Counted from the stretch's first letter, positions 20,001 to 29,341 are shown. The stretch is 64,000 nt of DNA from Marinobacter sp. SS13-12 (GCF_030227115.1 NZ_JASSUA010000006.1:1-64000), one strand, 5' to 3'. Notes: generated by a model from the letters alone, not told the origin. Made by a program: numbers and translations.

Positions 20001-20548
20001 CCGTTGTAGCTAAACGAGAGTGTACCGTCCTCTACTTTTGTAAAGTAAGTGGCAGGGTAGAAACTGTTACCGTTGGTATCCGTTGTGTTCTCCGTTAGAT
20101 TCAATTTCTTGCTGGTAGATGAAGTGGGCTCAAAGGATGCATTGGTGGCGTCCACATTGGTAAAGCTAAGAGTGGTAGAATCCGGCCAAGGCTGGTATAC
20201 CGAATCAGGATTGTAATAGGCTGCGTTGTAATCAGAAGATCTCAGATAATGATATCGCCTGGTAAACGGAACCTGGCCGGATCCACCAGTGTTCGTTAGC
20301 CACCCCCCATCATTGGTGCTATTGGAACCGCTATCGAACAAATAATTAGCGGAGCCAGAATAATTGTTACTAACTATCTCATAATCCATACTACCGGAGT
20401 CATCGACAGCATAGACGACGTTCGGTTTGACTGATCCCGACAAAAACAACGGAGTGTCAGCAAAAGGCACATCCCCATAGCTCGCGGCCGGCAAGCAAAT
20501 GCACAAGCTAGCCAGACCATGACATACTCGACCATATAATGCTTTCAT
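17048..20548 (-). CDS. pilY1: type IV pilus tip adhesin/biogenesis protein PilY1
   Basis: Large secreted pilus-associated protein (1166 residues) that primes pilus assembly with the minor pilins and works in adhesion and surface sensing. Residues 1 to about 24 form a signal peptide. The N-terminal half is a von Willebrand A-like domain whose MIDAS motif starts YAVDDSGSMDY (D49-S51-S53). From about residue 600 comes the PilC/PilY1 beta-propeller. R622-G623-D624 lies at its start, at nearly the position of the integrin-binding RGD described for P. aeruginosa PilY1. Calcium-type loops are seen at GDLDGNMW and DVNNDGKVDSND. It is followed by pilE with an ATGA overlap. Confidence 0.92.
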   Translation of the reverse strand: MKALYGRVCHGLASLCICLPAASYGDVPFADTPLFLSGSVKPNVVYAVDDSGSMDYEIVSNNYSGSANYLFDSGSNSTNDGGWLTNTGGSGQVPFTRRYHYLRSSDYNAAYYNPDSVYQPWPDSTTLSFTNVDATNASFEPTSSTSKKLNLTENTTDTNGNSFYPATYFTKVEDGTLSFSYNGTTYNCGAGNAYDIWRSDASDFVFNNGVTGFGPDDSCLKEVKISAGTDEMQNFANWFSYYRRLHHATRGAIAESLEGLSGIRVGTFWIHNRRDIPMEDLDTEKKDFLEDTYKRFGSGYNGGGTPLRRTLDHAGDQFNTNSDLIQAECQKNFTLLFTDGFNSSGISGVGNADGDKGSPYQDKVSNTLADVAMKYYDTQLRSGDYSAGKVRLPEGCYKQENDPGYSNLVQKRVETTDPSYDASVDCNSNLHMNTYTVGFGAIGEEFVGKGYSSVQDVYDTPPDWSQLEDVNDWDEDQVDDLLHAAVNGRGEFYNATSVEQLRSAISAAIRDIVRSTGSATNVTFNTATLEQGSEVYTASFNSGDWSGSVAARSLNPVTGGIGSTVWDAADELENQTPANRFIVTNNNGGVLFEWNQLSGSQQDDLDGPGDDSLGPDRLAYIRGDRSKENGAFRKRSTPLGDVVNSSPVYVGAPASGWPDRDPFGASATGRYSTFKQDNVGRTPIVYAGANDGMLHGFNAETGEELVSYIPSFVYSAAGDEGLSYLSDPNYDHRFYVDLSPAVSDIYIGDATGSNAGWRTVLIGGLRSGGRGLFALNVTDPSDFDGTSTAAQDLVMWEFSHPDLGYITEPPLISLVKWGNNDYRWSALVPNGYNSDNGKTGLFILDIQGGQNGWTEGSDYEFVELEATGTGLSPLRAVDYVDESGAVVRDGVVDRVYAGDLDGNMWAVDLSGGSASWASVYSSGNGASAAAAPLFVAEDSSGNGQPITSAPVMGRNIYNTNGSQPNLFVFFGTGRYLTITDPTSTAVQSFYGVWDEGETVTRSQLAGRAITESTSSGREVRTVGGASIDWTDTSANARKGWVVDFTTEAGERVIESPLVRGEYILFNTVTPSQSPCQSGGTSWTMALRFDGTTPERAVFDVNNDGKVDSNDDIVGGVRYGDAMILNSNILGDNLYRQASDGEVDQTKVDLGGGKTLGRSGWREIYEE

Positions 20549-20569
20549 CTAAACGCCTCCTGCCAGCAC

Positions 20570-21136
20570 CTAAAACTCGCGCCGGTAATATTCTTCTAAA
20601 ATTCGCTGACCTTCTGCCGTCGCCCCAGTCCCGCGGGCTACGATTCGAAATGCCTTAGCGACCGACGCACCGGTTTCATGGTTATAGTTGGTCATGTTCA
20701 CATCAGCTGACTCGTTACCCACCTCGAGTTGGGCCTCCCCAACATATTCAACAAAATATCGGGGTGACTCTGGAAACAAGGCTGATCCGTTGACCGTAGG
20801 GACCGTCACTGAGACCGAATTGCCACCAGCCCAGACACTGGCATTGAAAACACTCCCGCCCCTTGGCGCTGTTCCCTTTTCATAAAATCCATCTATGGTG
20901 TTAAATCCAGAAGGACTGGCCAACGCCTCAATGGCCAGCTCAGCCTCCCTGAGCGCCAACTCGGCGCCCTCCATCGCCATAAAACCTTCCCTTTGGGCTG
21001 AGACCATCCTTTCCTGCATACTGCTATTCTGCATGCTTGAGATCGCCAGAAGGCTTAAAACCAATAGAATAAGCAAACTGGTGAGCAACGCGGCCCCTTT
21101 CTGAAATATTGCCAAGTGAAATTGTTGTCCCATCAT
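20570..21136 (-). CDS. pilX: type IV pilus minor pilin PilX
   Basis: 188-residue minor pilin with the atypical prepilin site of PilX/GspK-like proteins: QKG followed by AALLTSLLILLVLSLL, with Ala rather than Phe at +1 and no Glu at +5. Proteins lacking Glu5 are thought to sit at the very tip and cap assembly. The region after the helix is SSMQNSSMQERMVSAQREG, then AMEGAELALREAE, a PilX N-terminal family hallmark. The start overlaps the pilW stop (ATGA at 21133-21136), and pilY1 begins 21 bases after its stop. Confidence 0.85.
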   Translation of the reverse strand: MMGQQFHLAIFQKGAALLTSLLILLVLSLLAISSMQNSSMQERMVSAQREGFMAMEGAELALREAELAIEALASPSGFNTIDGFYEKGTAPRGGSVFNASVWAGGNSVSVTVPTVNGSALFPESPRYFVEYVGEAQLEVGNESADVNMTNYNHETGASVAKAFRIVARGTGATAEGQRILEEYYRREF

Positions 21137-22248
21137 TGTTGCTCAACCCTCAAAATCCGGTTGCGGATGGTTGCTGTGGTTGTAAACACGCGATAAAGAT
21201 GTCTTGAGTCCGCTGCGACTTCCGTTGAGACGTCATAGTTCGGGCCTCCTGAGCAGTCCGTCCATGAGGGATAACACAGTTTCGGTGGTGCATCGACGAT
21301 GTTGTTTTCCGGCGAGCGGGCAAGCAGCGACAACTGTACAGCAACCACATCACCTGCGGCTGCCGCGGATAAAGCGGTAGGCCCATCGATTTCAATCCAT
21401 TGGGTTATCTCACCATTGGACAAACCAGAGTCTATGCCAACTCGCATCTGAAGATCCCAGATACCGTCCATGATTTCCTGGGCTGCTGCTGCCCCGTTCT
21501 TACGGAACAAGGCGCGACGGCCATTGGCATCTGCACTTAGAAAAAACTGGTAGTAGTAAGGGTTGTAAATCTGAGCGGATTCGTCGTATTGCTTCGACAG
21601 GCAATTTGACGCGTTGCCAGGGCAGTTGTTGTCGACAGTCACATCGACGCCATCCCGTGGCTTGCCGTTACCCGGCACGACTGAGCTGCCTGTATTGTGA
21701 TTTATACCCTCATTCGCACCAGTCTGAGTACCGGTTACCTGAAAGATGTCCCCCGCAATGCAATCGCTGATTAGAAGAATATCTGATTCGGAGATGCCAC
21801 TAACTGTGTTGACCTTAAGGTTTGCCGAAGAATTGGGCATCACCTCAGTTATCTGGACGTCTCCAGAGCCTCCGACACCTCGCAATATCAGAGCGTCTGT
21901 ACCAGACAGACCCAGTGTTGAGCCGTCACTCTGATAAGCCATAAAACCATCGGAAAAGCTGAATAAATCTGTAGAGGCCTGATAGGCGGGATGAGTATTG
22001 TCGAGCTTGTTGGCAACATTCTCTCTGGGGATGCATCCCCAATAATCAGCATTACGCACCGCGCGGCTGATAAACTCTGTGGTCATGCGTCCGGTCTCCT
22101 GGACGCGGTTGCTTGCATCACCGACAATAAATGAGCGCTGATTGCCGCTAAAAATCTGTACCAGCCCAGCAGTCAGTATCAGACCCAGAGTCAGAGCCAC
22201 CATCAACTCGACTATAGACAAGCCTTTTTGTTTGGTAACCGTTGTCAT
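21133..22248 (-). CDS. pilW: type IV pilus minor pilin PilW
   Basis: 371-residue minor pilin. A short leader ends in KG, followed by LSIVELMVALTLGLILTAG with Glu5, then a long C-terminal pilin domain. The sequence FSGNQRSFIVGDASNRVQETGRM after the helix is characteristic of PilW. Several cysteines in the distal half (NNCPGNASNCLS, PSWTDCSG) suggest disulfides. Its ATG shares one base with the pilV stop (TAATG), and its stop overlaps the pilX start, so the operon is tightly coupled. Confidence 0.88.
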   Translation of the reverse strand: MTTVTKQKGLSIVELMVALTLGLILTAGLVQIFSGNQRSFIVGDASNRVQETGRMTTEFISRAVRNADYWGCIPRENVANKLDNTHPAYQASTDLFSFSDGFMAYQSDGSTLGLSGTDALILRGVGGSGDVQITEVMPNSSANLKVNTVSGISESDILLISDCIAGDIFQVTGTQTGANEGINHNTGSSVVPGNGKPRDGVDVTVDNNCPGNASNCLSKQYDESAQIYNPYYYQFFLSADANGRRALFRKNGAAAAQEIMDGIWDLQMRVGIDSGLSNGEITQWIEIDGPTALSAAAAGDVVAVQLSLLARSPENNIVDAPPKLCYPSWTDCSGGPNYDVSTEVAADSRHLYRVFTTTATIRNRILRVEQQ

Positions 22249-22694
22249 TATCTAAGCCTCACATACAAGGTATAACTTTGTGCCAGCGCATCATTACCTA
22301 AACCCCTTTCTGTCCAATTCACAGTTATTTCCGCAAAGGTGAGGTTGGCATTGTTCGTAACATCCACTGCGCTGGAGGCCGTCGGCACATCTTCAAGCAA
22401 GCGAGACTGCCAGGCACTCAACTTGGTATCGCATCCGCTACAGGTTGAAGACAGCGTTTTCTCAAAGGCGGTTACGTCATCAAACTCCGAACGCATACGT
22501 TCCGATAAGTCGTAGGCATGCATTGTCACCAAGGAGCGAACAGCTGAGTTGCTGGTCTGCTTTAACGATAATGCCTGGATCCCAGCCACACCTAGCAAGC
22601 CGATGGCCAGGATGATCATTGCAACCAGAACCTCAATCATCGTAAAACCTCTTTCACGATGAAATCGCTGGCAAGCTGAGCTGGTTAACCGCAT
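22248..22694 (-). CDS. pilV: type IV pilus minor pilin PilV
   Basis: 148-residue minor pilin. The prepilin site is RG followed by FTMIEVLVAMIILAIGLLG, including the Glu5 and the GLLG that PilV and GspI proteins share; LQTSNS-type and AYDLSERMRSE segments follow. A CSGC pair in the middle could form a small disulfide loop. It overlaps fimU by 10 bases at its start and pilW by one base at its end. Confidence 0.87.
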   Translation of the reverse strand: MRLTSSACQRFHRERGFTMIEVLVAMIILAIGLLGVAGIQALSLKQTSNSAVRSLVTMHAYDLSERMRSEFDDVTAFEKTLSSTCSGCDTKLSAWQSRLLEDVPTASSAVDVTNNANLTFAEITVNWTERGLGNDALAQSYTLYVRLR

Positions 22695-23179
22695 GTGAGG
22701 TCCTCCGAGCGAATACGTCCGCCAAGGGTTACCGTAATCGAGCTACCGGACTCACCGTTACGATCATCACAAATCTGCATCGTCACGGCCCCTGAGCCAT
22801 TGGGTAAGAGCCCTCCCCCCGTAAACATGAAATTGGATGACGAACTTATGGTGACCGCTCCGCCCGCTGCAGACGTTCTGCGCAGCTCTTCCGCGTCCTG
22901 CATCGAGCCATTGCCATTACGATCTATCCATACACTTATACCGTTAGCCCAGTTCGCGCCATCCGTCGCACTCACGATGACCCTGCGCCCTTCCTTTACA
23001 GCTTGGCTCCGCGCGTAATTCAATACGCCAACGACGTCGTTCGACGCACTAGCCAGGCGACTATTGGCGATAAGGTTAGCAAACGATGGGACAGCAAAAG
23101 CGGCAATCACACCTACGAGGGCAACGGTGATCATGAGCTCAATAAGGGTAAAACCCGAAGTTTTTTTTCTTGTAACCAT
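22685..23179 (-). CDS. fimU: type IV pilus minor pseudopilin FimU
   Basis: First gene of the minor pilin operon; 164 residues. Prepilin site SG followed by FTLIELMITVALVGVI, then a GspH/FimT domain with AYARSQAVKEG-like text (LNYARSQAVKEGRRV) typical of FimT/FimU. The loop WIDRNGNGSMQDAEE resembles a calcium-binding loop but is common in GspH-type proteins. FimU links the minor pilin tip to the major pilin. GGAAGG precedes the ATG by about 7 bases. The 200-base gap to ispH shows no clear sigma70 or sigma54 promoter by eye. FimT is the alternative name, since two such genes exist here. Confidence 0.83.
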   Translation of the reverse strand: MVTRKKTSGFTLIELMITVALVGVIAAFAVPSFANLIANSRLASASNDVVGVLNYARSQAVKEGRRVIVSATDGANWANGISVWIDRNGNGSMQDAEELRRTSAAGGAVTISSSSNFMFTGGGLLPNGSGAVTMQICDDRNGESGSSITVTLGGRIRSEDLTCG

Positions 23180-23379
23180 AAGGACCTTCCAATTTACTCT
23201 GTATGCAAGCTAAAGCATCGGAAGGATCGACTCTAGTAGGAACCGACAAGTGGTAGGTCCAGGGAGATAAGCGGAGGCGAAATGGGGATTTCGTGAATTC
23301 GGTCACAACTCACGTAAAGGCATTTGATCAGACGTCACAATTACCAACATTCAAACGCATCAACCAAATTTCCAGAAAC

Positions 23380-24333
23380 TCAGGATACTTCCACGACATC
23401 AATCCGCAACTCCCGGGGCATGGAGAACACAATATTCTCCTCACGGCCAGACACTTCCTCCGGCATATCACCGCCGAGGTCCCTCAGCCTGGCAATCACA
23501 TCATTCACCAGCACTTCCGGCGCTGAGGCACCAGCGGTCACACCGACAGAGGTTTTACCCGCCAGCCATTGCGGGTCAATCTGCGAGGCTTCGTCGATAA
23601 GATACGCAGGGGTACCCATGCGCTCGGCCAGTTCCCGCAGACGGTTGGAGTTGGAACTGTTCGGGGAGCCTACTACCAGCATCAGGTCGCAGTCGCCGGC
23701 GAGCTGTTTCACCGCGTCCTGGCGGTTCTGGGTGGCGTAGCAGATGTCGTCCTTGCGAGGACCCTGGATTTCAGGGAATTTCTCTCTGAGGGCATCAATA
23801 ACCCGGGCAGTGTCATCCATGGAGAGTGTGGTCTGGGTGACATACGACAGCTTCGATGGATCCTTTACTACCAGTCCGGCAACGTCTTTCTCGTCTTCCA
23901 CGAGGTAAATCTCGCCGCCATTGCTGTGATCGTACTGCCCCATGGTGCCTTCCACCTCGGGGTGTCCATGGTGTCCGATCAAAATGCATTCACGCCCGTC
24001 ACGGCTGTACTTCATCACCTCAAGGTGCACCTTGGTGACCAGCGGGCAGGTGGCATCGAATACCTTCAGGCCTCGGCGTGCTGCTTCCTTCTGCACCGCC
24101 TGGGACACGCCGTGAGCACTGAATATCACCAGCTTGTCGTCCGGCACCTCTTCCAGCTCATCCACAAAAATAGCGCCACGATTGCGCAGGTTATCCACCA
24201 CAAACTTGTTATGCACAACCTCATGGCGCACATAGATAGGCGCACCGAAAACATCGAGGGCACGGTTCACGATCTCAATGGCACGGTCTACACCGGCACA
24301 GAAACCACGAGGATTAGCGAGTCGGATTTGCAT
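23380..24333 (-). CDS. ispH: 4-hydroxy-3-methylbut-2-enyl diphosphate reductase
   Basis: Last enzyme of the MEP pathway; an iron-sulfur enzyme that makes IPP and DMAPP. The 317-residue protein has the three conserved cluster cysteines, in [11 protein letters not shown] (about residue 12), [11 protein letters not shown] (about 97) and ICYATQNRQ, and the substrate loop SNSNRL. Older name lytB. It lies after ileS-lspA-fkpB on the same strand, but the structured repeat at 24372-24475 fills the 171-base gap to fkpB. Confidence 0.96.
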   Translation of the reverse strand: MQIRLANPRGFCAGVDRAIEIVNRALDVFGAPIYVRHEVVHNKFVVDNLRNRGAIFVDELEEVPDDKLVIFSAHGVSQAVQKEAARRGLKVFDATCPLVTKVHLEVMKYSRDGRECILIGHHGHPEVEGTMGQYDHSNGGEIYLVEDEKDVAGLVVKDPSKLSYVTQTTLSMDDTARVIDALREKFPEIQGPRKDDICYATQNRQDAVKQLAGDCDLMLVVGSPNSSNSNRLRELAERMGTPAYLIDEASQIDPQWLAGKTSVGVTAGASAPEVLVNDVIARLRDLGGDMPEEVSGREENIVFSMPRELRIDVVEVS

Positions 24334-24371
24334 AGGAATAATGGCCCTGCGATATCAAAAAAGTCTGCGGA

Positions 24372-24475
24372 AGTCGGTGGGCAGGCCACTTCGGGATCGT
24401 CAAAAACATGGATGTTTTTGTCGAGCGTACATGGACGTATTCACCGCGTATCCCGAAGTGGCCTGCCCACCGACT
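24372..24475. repeat. two-hairpin cruciform element, family A copy 1
   Basis: A perfect 26-bp inverted repeat (24372-24397 with 24450-24475) encloses a 52-base core. Read on the minus strand, the core has hairpin A (TACG-TCCA-TGTA), the linker CGCTCGA, and hairpin B (CAAAAACA-TCCA-TGTTTTTG). The core matches copies at 32898 and 47708 almost base for base, in opposite orientation, while the outer arms are unrelated except for the innermost GGAT/ATCC. It sits between fkpB and ispH, inside a conserved gene string. There is no adjacent U run, so it is not an ordinary terminator. Confidence 0.9.
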
Positions 24476-24504
24476 GACATGCACCTTAATAAGAGGCTGC
24501 GATG

Positions 24505-24957
24505 TCAGTGAGCGGCCCCAACAGGCTCCACATCAATTATTTCCACTTCAAACGTCAGTGTACGCCCCGCCAGAGGGTGATTAAAGTCCACCTCAACCTG
24601 ATCTCCCTCCACGCGACTTACCACACCCGGAAGCTCGCTCTGGCGCGCATCCGCGAACGAAATCATAACGCCTTTCTCCAGCACCATATCGGCACTGAAC
24701 TCGCTGCGCTTGAAGGTCTGCACGTTGTTGGGGTTATGCTGCCCAAAGGCCTTCTCTGGCGGCACTTCGTAGCTATTCCGCTCTCCCGCCATCATGCCCA
24801 TCAGATAGGCCTCGAAATTCTCCGGCAGGTTGTCGTCACCGATTTCCAGGGTCGCCGGCTCTTTCTCGAAGGTAGAGTCGATGATTTCACCATCACTGAA
24901 TTTCAGCGCAAAATGAAGAGTGACTCGGGTGCCCTGGTCTATGGGAAGTTCTTTCAT
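24505..24957 (-). CDS. fkpB: FKBP-type peptidyl-prolyl isomerase FkpB (SlpA)
   Basis: 150-residue SlyD-like FKBP; cytoplasmic prolyl isomerase and chaperone. The FKBP core begins QGTRVTLHFALKFSDGEIIDST, with the insert-in-flap region after LEIGDDNLPENFEAYLMGMMAGE and the return strand NHPLAGRTLTFEVEIIDVE. It lacks the His-rich tail of SlyD, which supports FkpB. It starts 25 bases after the lspA stop in the ileS-lspA-fkpB string. Confidence 0.92.
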   Translation of the reverse strand: MKELPIDQGTRVTLHFALKFSDGEIIDSTFEKEPATLEIGDDNLPENFEAYLMGMMAGERNSYEVPPEKAFGQHNPNNVQTFKRSEFSADMVLEKGVMISFADARQSELPGVVSRVEGDQVEVDFNHPLAGRTLTFEVEIIDVEPVGAAH

Positions 24958-24982
24958 TGGCAGCTATCGCTCCTGTCTTCCT

Positions 24983-25489
24983 TCACTCCGGATCGCCATC
25001 GGACTCCCGGGGCTTTCGGAATATGTCGAGAATCATCATGCCGGCACCAATGGTGATGGCGGTGTCGGCAATATTAAAGGCGGGGAAATGGTAGTCGTTC
25101 CAGTAAAAATGCAGGAAATCCACCACATAACCATGAACAACCCGGTCATACACGTTGCCCAGGGCACCGCCAAGGATTAACACGATGGCAATGGCAGACC
25201 AGGTTTCATGGCGGCGCAGCGACTTGAGCCAGACCACCAGTACCACGCTGACCACCAGTGCCAGGGTGACAAAGAACCAGCGTTGCCAGCCAGCGGCGCC
25301 GGCCAGGAAGCTGAACGCCGCGCCGGTATTGTGCAACAGCGTCAGGTTGAACATCGGCATAACCGGCACCGGGTTGCCATAGGTCAGCATCGCGGTTGCC
25401 ATGGCCTTGGTGCCAAGGTCCAGCACGATGACCAACACGGCCAACCAGAGCCAGCGCAGCTTGGACCCGGTTATTTCCGTGTCGCTCAT
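24983..25489 (-). CDS. lspA: lipoprotein signal peptidase II
   Basis: Inner-membrane aspartic protease that cleaves prolipoprotein signal peptides after lipidation; its clients include BamD (10169-11002). From 25489 the protein has 168 residues and four membrane helices. The catalytic Asp pair lies in [15 protein letters not shown] and [11 protein letters not shown]. The frame is open 55 codons farther upstream into ileS, but only [10 protein letters not shown] gives a family-like N-terminus. It is downstream of ileS with a 25-base gap. Confidence 0.95.
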   Translation of the reverse strand: MSDTEITGSKLRWLWLAVLVIVLDLGTKAMATAMLTYGNPVPVMPMFNLTLLHNTGAAFSFLAGAAGWQRWFFVTLALVVSVVLVVWLKSLRRHETWSAIAIVLILGGALGNVYDRVVHGYVVDFLHFYWNDYHFPAFNIADTAITIGAGMMILDIFRKPRESDGDPE

Positions 25490-25514
25490 TACGCTTTCCA
25501 CAGTCTGGCTTCCA

Positions 25515-28334
25515 TCAGGCAAAGGACCGGGACTCGCCCTGCCCTTCCACGTTCGTGACGCAACGACCACAAAGATCGCTGTACTGCTCGCTCTGGCCAA
25601 CATCCGCTCGATGGTGCCAGCAACGTTCGCACTTGGCATGGCTGGCAGGGGCAACTTTCACCAACAGCCCTTCATGGGAAGTCTGTTCGGCATCACCAGC
25701 CTCGGACACCGGCTTCACCGAAGCCTCAGAGGTGATGAGCACAAAGCGAAGCTCCTCACCCAGATAGTTCAGGTCCTGTGCCAGATCGCCTTCGCAGTAA
25801 AGCGTCACTTCCGCGCTCAGGGAACCCTTGATTTCACCACGCCCACGGGACTCTTCGAGGCATTTGTTCACAGCTTCTTTGACGCTGTAGATCCGGCTCC
25901 AGTAATCGCGGCCAAGCTCTACGTTATCGGGCAGCGCTGTCAGGCCTACATACCAGGTTTCATAGAACACGGTATCGCCACGCTTGCCAGGCAGGTGCTG
26001 CCAGATTTCATCAGCAGTGAAACTCAGGATAGGTGCTATCCAACGCACCAGGGCTTCCGCCACATGATACAGGGCCGTCTGGCAGGAGCGGCGCTCGCGG
26101 CTATCGGCCTGGGTGGTGTACTGGCGGTCCTTGATGATGTCCAGATAGAAACCGCCCAGGGTGGCCTCGCAGAAGTTATACACCTTCTGGTAAATACGCA
26201 GGAAGGCGTAGTTCTCGTAGTCCTCCTGCAGTTCTTCCTGTAGCCGCAGGGCCTTGTCCACCATCCAGCGGTCCAGGGCTATCATGTCTTCCGGTGCGAC
26301 AGCGTGCTGCTCCGGATCGAAACCGGTAAGGTTGCTGAGCAGGAAGCGGGCTGTGTTACGGATGCGGCGATAGCCGTCCGCTGTCTGCTTGAGGATGTCC
26401 TTGGACACCGTCATCTCACCGCTGTAGTCGGTGGCAGACACCCACAGGCGCAGGATATCGGCGCCCAGCTCATTCATCACTTCCTGGGGCGCAATCACGT
26501 TACCCAGGGACTTGGACATCTTGCGGCCCTTGCCATCAACGGTAAAGCCGTGGGTCAGCACCTGCTTGTAAGGTGCCACGCCGTTCATCGCGATGGAGGT
26601 TTTCAGTGACGACTGGAACCAGCCCCGGTGCTGGTCAGAGCCTTCAAGGTAAAGGTCCGCCGGAAACTGACCCAGCTCTTTGCGGGGACGCAGTACGGAC
26701 TCGTGTGTGACACCCGAATCAAACCACACATCGAGGGTGTCCATGACCTTTTCATACTGGTCCGCGTCGCTGCCCAGGAAATCTGCAGTGTCGATGTCGT
26801 ACCAGGCGTCGATGCCGCCCTTCTCGATTTCCTTCGCTACCGCTTCGATCAGGTTCTGGGTGTCCGGATGCAGCTCCTGTGTTTCCTTCTGGATAAACAG
26901 GGTGATCGGCACGCCCCAGGTACGCTGGCGCGAAATGCACCAGTCCGGGGACTGCTTGAACATGGCCTCGATACGGTTCTGCCCCCAGGCAGGTACCCAG
27001 CGCACACCCTTGATGGCTTCCAGGGCGTCGTTCCGAAGGTTTTCCTTTTCCATGCTGATGAACCACTGGGGCGTGGCGCGATAGATCAGCGGAGTCTTGG
27101 TGCGCCAGCAGTGGGGGTAGCTGTGGCTGAACTTCTCGGCCCGCACCAGCTTGCCTTCACGCTCCAGGGCGGAGCACACCGGGTCGTCGGCCTTATAGAC
27201 GTGCACTCCGGCAAACTCTCCGGCGGCCTGGGTGTAGGTGCCATCGGCCTTGACCAGGCTGATGGTGCCAATGCCGTACGCCTTACCCACTTCAAAGTCT
27301 TCCACGCCGTGATCCGGGGCCGTGTGAACGACACCAGTACCCGCGTCGATAGATACATGGTCGCCCAGGATCAGCGGTACCTGCTTGTCATACACCGGAT
27401 GCTGCAGGGCCAGCTTTTCAAGAGTAGCGCCAGGGACCGTGGCCAGCACTTCAAAGTTCTCCACACCCCAGCGCGCCATGATGCCATCGACCATTTCTGC
27501 GGCGACGATCATTCGCTCCTGGCCCTGGCCGGTATCAACCTGCACCAGTGCATAATCGAGCTCGGCGTGAATGGAAACCGCCTGGTTAGCAGGGATGGTC
27601 CAGGGGGTAGTTGTCCAGATAACAACCGACACATCGCCCTCACCCTTGTCCGTTCCGAACAGGTCGAGAACCCGTGCCTGATCCACCACGGTGAAGCGAA
27701 CATCGATCTGTACCGAGGTCTTGTCCTGATATTCCACCTCGGCTTCGGCCAGCGCAGACTGACCCACCACACTCCAGTAAACCGGCTTGAAACCGCGAAC
27801 CAGATGCCCCTTGGCGACAATTTTACCCAGGGCACGCACAATGCCCGCCTCTACTTTCGGGTCCATGGTCAGGTAGGGCTTTTCCCACTCACCCATCACA
27901 CCCAGGCGGATAAAGTCTTCTTTCTGACCCGCAATCTGCTTGGTAGCATAGTCGCGACAGGCCTGGCGGAAGGTCTTGTAGTCCACCTTTACTCCGGCCT
28001 TGCCGATTTCCTGCTCCACCTTGTGCTCGATAGGCAGTCCATGGCAGTCCCAGCCCGGCACATAAGGCGCGTCGTAGCCCATAAAGCTACGGGACTTGAC
28101 GATCATGTCCTTGAGGATCTTGTTGACCGCATGACCGATATGAATGCTGCCGTTGGCGTAGGGAGGCCCATCGTGAAGGATGAACTTTTCCCGGCCTTCG
28201 CGCTGTTTACGCAGGGTGCCGTAAACATCCAGGTCCTGCCAGCGTTTGAGCATGTCCGGCTCACGCTTGGCGAGGTTACCGCGCATGGGGAAGGCGGTTT
28301 CAGGCAGATTCAGAGTGTGCTTGTAGTCGCTCAT
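25515..28334 (-). CDS. ileS: isoleucyl-tRNA synthetase
   Basis: Class I synthetase charging tRNA-Ile. The 939-residue protein has the HIGH motif in [18 protein letters not shown] (about residue 65), the CP1 editing domain ([11 protein letters not shown]), KMSKS at [12 protein letters not shown] (about residue 605), the anticodon-binding domain, and a C-terminal zinc finger CERCWHHR then CGRCVTNV. This layout is the bacterial IleS1 type. ribF lies 35 bases upstream and lspA 25 bases downstream. Confidence 0.97.
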   Translation of the reverse strand: MSDYKHTLNLPETAFPMRGNLAKREPDMLKRWQDLDVYGTLRKQREGREKFILHDGPPYANGSIHIGHAVNKILKDMIVKSRSFMGYDAPYVPGWDCHGLPIEHKVEQEIGKAGVKVDYKTFRQACRDYATKQIAGQKEDFIRLGVMGEWEKPYLTMDPKVEAGIVRALGKIVAKGHLVRGFKPVYWSVVGQSALAEAEVEYQDKTSVQIDVRFTVVDQARVLDLFGTDKGEGDVSVVIWTTTPWTIPANQAVSIHAELDYALVQVDTGQGQERMIVAAEMVDGIMARWGVENFEVLATVPGATLEKLALQHPVYDKQVPLILGDHVSIDAGTGVVHTAPDHGVEDFEVGKAYGIGTISLVKADGTYTQAAGEFAGVHVYKADDPVCSALEREGKLVRAEKFSHSYPHCWRTKTPLIYRATPQWFISMEKENLRNDALEAIKGVRWVPAWGQNRIEAMFKQSPDWCISRQRTWGVPITLFIQKETQELHPDTQNLIEAVAKEIEKGGIDAWYDIDTADFLGSDADQYEKVMDTLDVWFDSGVTHESVLRPRKELGQFPADLYLEGSDQHRGWFQSSLKTSIAMNGVAPYKQVLTHGFTVDGKGRKMSKSLGNVIAPQEVMNELGADILRLWVSATDYSGEMTVSKDILKQTADGYRRIRNTARFLLSNLTGFDPEQHAVAPEDMIALDRWMVDKALRLQEELQEDYENYAFLRIYQKVYNFCEATLGGFYLDIIKDRQYTTQADSRERRSCQTALYHVAEALVRWIAPILSFTADEIWQHLPGKRGDTVFYETWYVGLTALPDNVELGRDYWSRIYSVKEAVNKCLEESRGRGEIKGSLSAEVTLYCEGDLAQDLNYLGEELRFVLITSEASVKPVSEAGDAEQTSHEGLLVKVAPASHAKCERCWHHRADVGQSEQYSDLCGRCVTNVEGQGESRSFA

Positions 28335-28369
28335 GGTAAAAGTGCGTAGCTCAGGTTGTTAAATGTCGG

Positions 28370-29341
28370 TCAGTGTCCGGTGGCTGAGGAGCCATAATCT
28401 GCAATCCATGCCCGGGCGTGGTCTAAATCACGGGCAATCTGCTGCTTCAGGGCATCCACCGAGTCGAATTTCACTTCGTCCCGCAGTGCATGGCGGAAAA
28501 CCACATCAAGTCGCTGGCCGTAAAGTGTGCCAGCAAAGTCAAACAGGTGCACTTCCAGCGAGGGCTGTTTGCCATCCACGGTGGGGCGTAGCCCGATGTT
28601 GGCAACGCCGTCCAGTACCCTTCCCCCCTTCAGGGTCGCGCTTACCACATAGACACCTTCCAGGGCAGGCATGTGGGGCAGCAGCAAGTTGGCTGTCGGC
28701 GCGCCAATCTGGCGTCCGAGCTGACGTCCGTATACCACTCTCCCGCGGATGCGGTACGGGTGGCCAAGCAGAGCTTCAGCTTCCTCGATCCGGTTCTCGG
28801 CCAACACATTGCGGATCCGGGTGCTGCTGACCCGCTCACCGTTGACAGTGACTGTGCGGGTGTTCTCAACCGTGAACCCCCGCTGGTCGCCCACTTCCCG
28901 TAGCAACGCAAAGTCACCGGCACGGTCGCAGCCGAAACGGAAATCATCTCCCACCACCAGATGGCGGACTCCGAGGCCATCAATCAGTACGTCTTCAATA
29001 AACCCCATGCCGGAGTAACTCCGGAACCGCTCGTTGAAACGCAGGCAGAGCACAATATCAATGCCGGATGCCAGCAGTGATTCGAATTTCTGCCGGAATG
29101 CCATCAGTCGTGGTGGTGCTTCCCGGCCCTGGAAAAACTCTCGTGGCTGGGGCTCGAATACCATCACAATGGAGGGTACGCCCAGCTCCAGGGCCTTCTC
29201 ATGCACCTGGTCGATAATGGTCTGATGTCCCAGGTGAACACCGTCAAAATTCCCGATGGTGGCGACACACCCGTTGGCCAGCGGCCCATCGGCCTGCTGC
29301 GCAAAGTGTTTCAGGTTGGTCAGGCCCCGGATCAGACGCAT
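28370..29341 (-). CDS. ribF: bifunctional riboflavin kinase/FAD synthetase
   Basis: Phosphorylates riboflavin to FMN and adenylylates FMN to FAD. The 323-residue protein has the N-terminal nucleotidyltransferase with IGNFDGVHLGHQTII (about residue 28) and the C-terminal kinase with GAPTANLLLP (about residue 210). It lies between murJ and ileS, all on the minus strand. The riboflavin synthesis genes are separate, at 42838-45670. Confidence 0.96.
   Translation of the reverse strand: MRLIRGLTNLKHFAQQADGPLANGCVATIGNFDGVHLGHQTIIDQVHEKALELGVPSIVMVFEPQPREFFQGREAPPRLMAFRQKFESLLASGIDIVLCLRFNERFRSYSGMGFIEDVLIDGLGVRHLVVGDDFRFGCDRAGDFALLREVGDQRGFTVENTRTVTVNGERVSSTRIRNVLAENRIEEAEALLGHPYRIRGRVVYGRQLGRQIGAPTANLLLPHMPALEGVYVVSATLKGGRVLDGVANIGLRPTVDGKQPSLEVHLFDFAGTLYGQRLDVVFRHALRDEVKFDSVDALKQQIARDLDHARAWIADYGSSATGH

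Noticed and set aside
24372..24475. Cruciform elements as ordinary terminators
   Set aside because: They lack U runs, have two internal hairpins, and occur in divergent and same-strand gaps as well as convergent ones.
24278..24511. Shared peptide [14 protein letters not shown] in ORFs at 24.4 kb and 32.9 kb as a small gene family
   Set aside because: Both come from the family A repeat core read in one frame, with no ribosome site and arms that do not conserve a protein.
26628..28349. 573-codon plus-strand ORF opposite ileS
   Set aside because: It is a shadow of ileS on the other strand, with no family resemblance.
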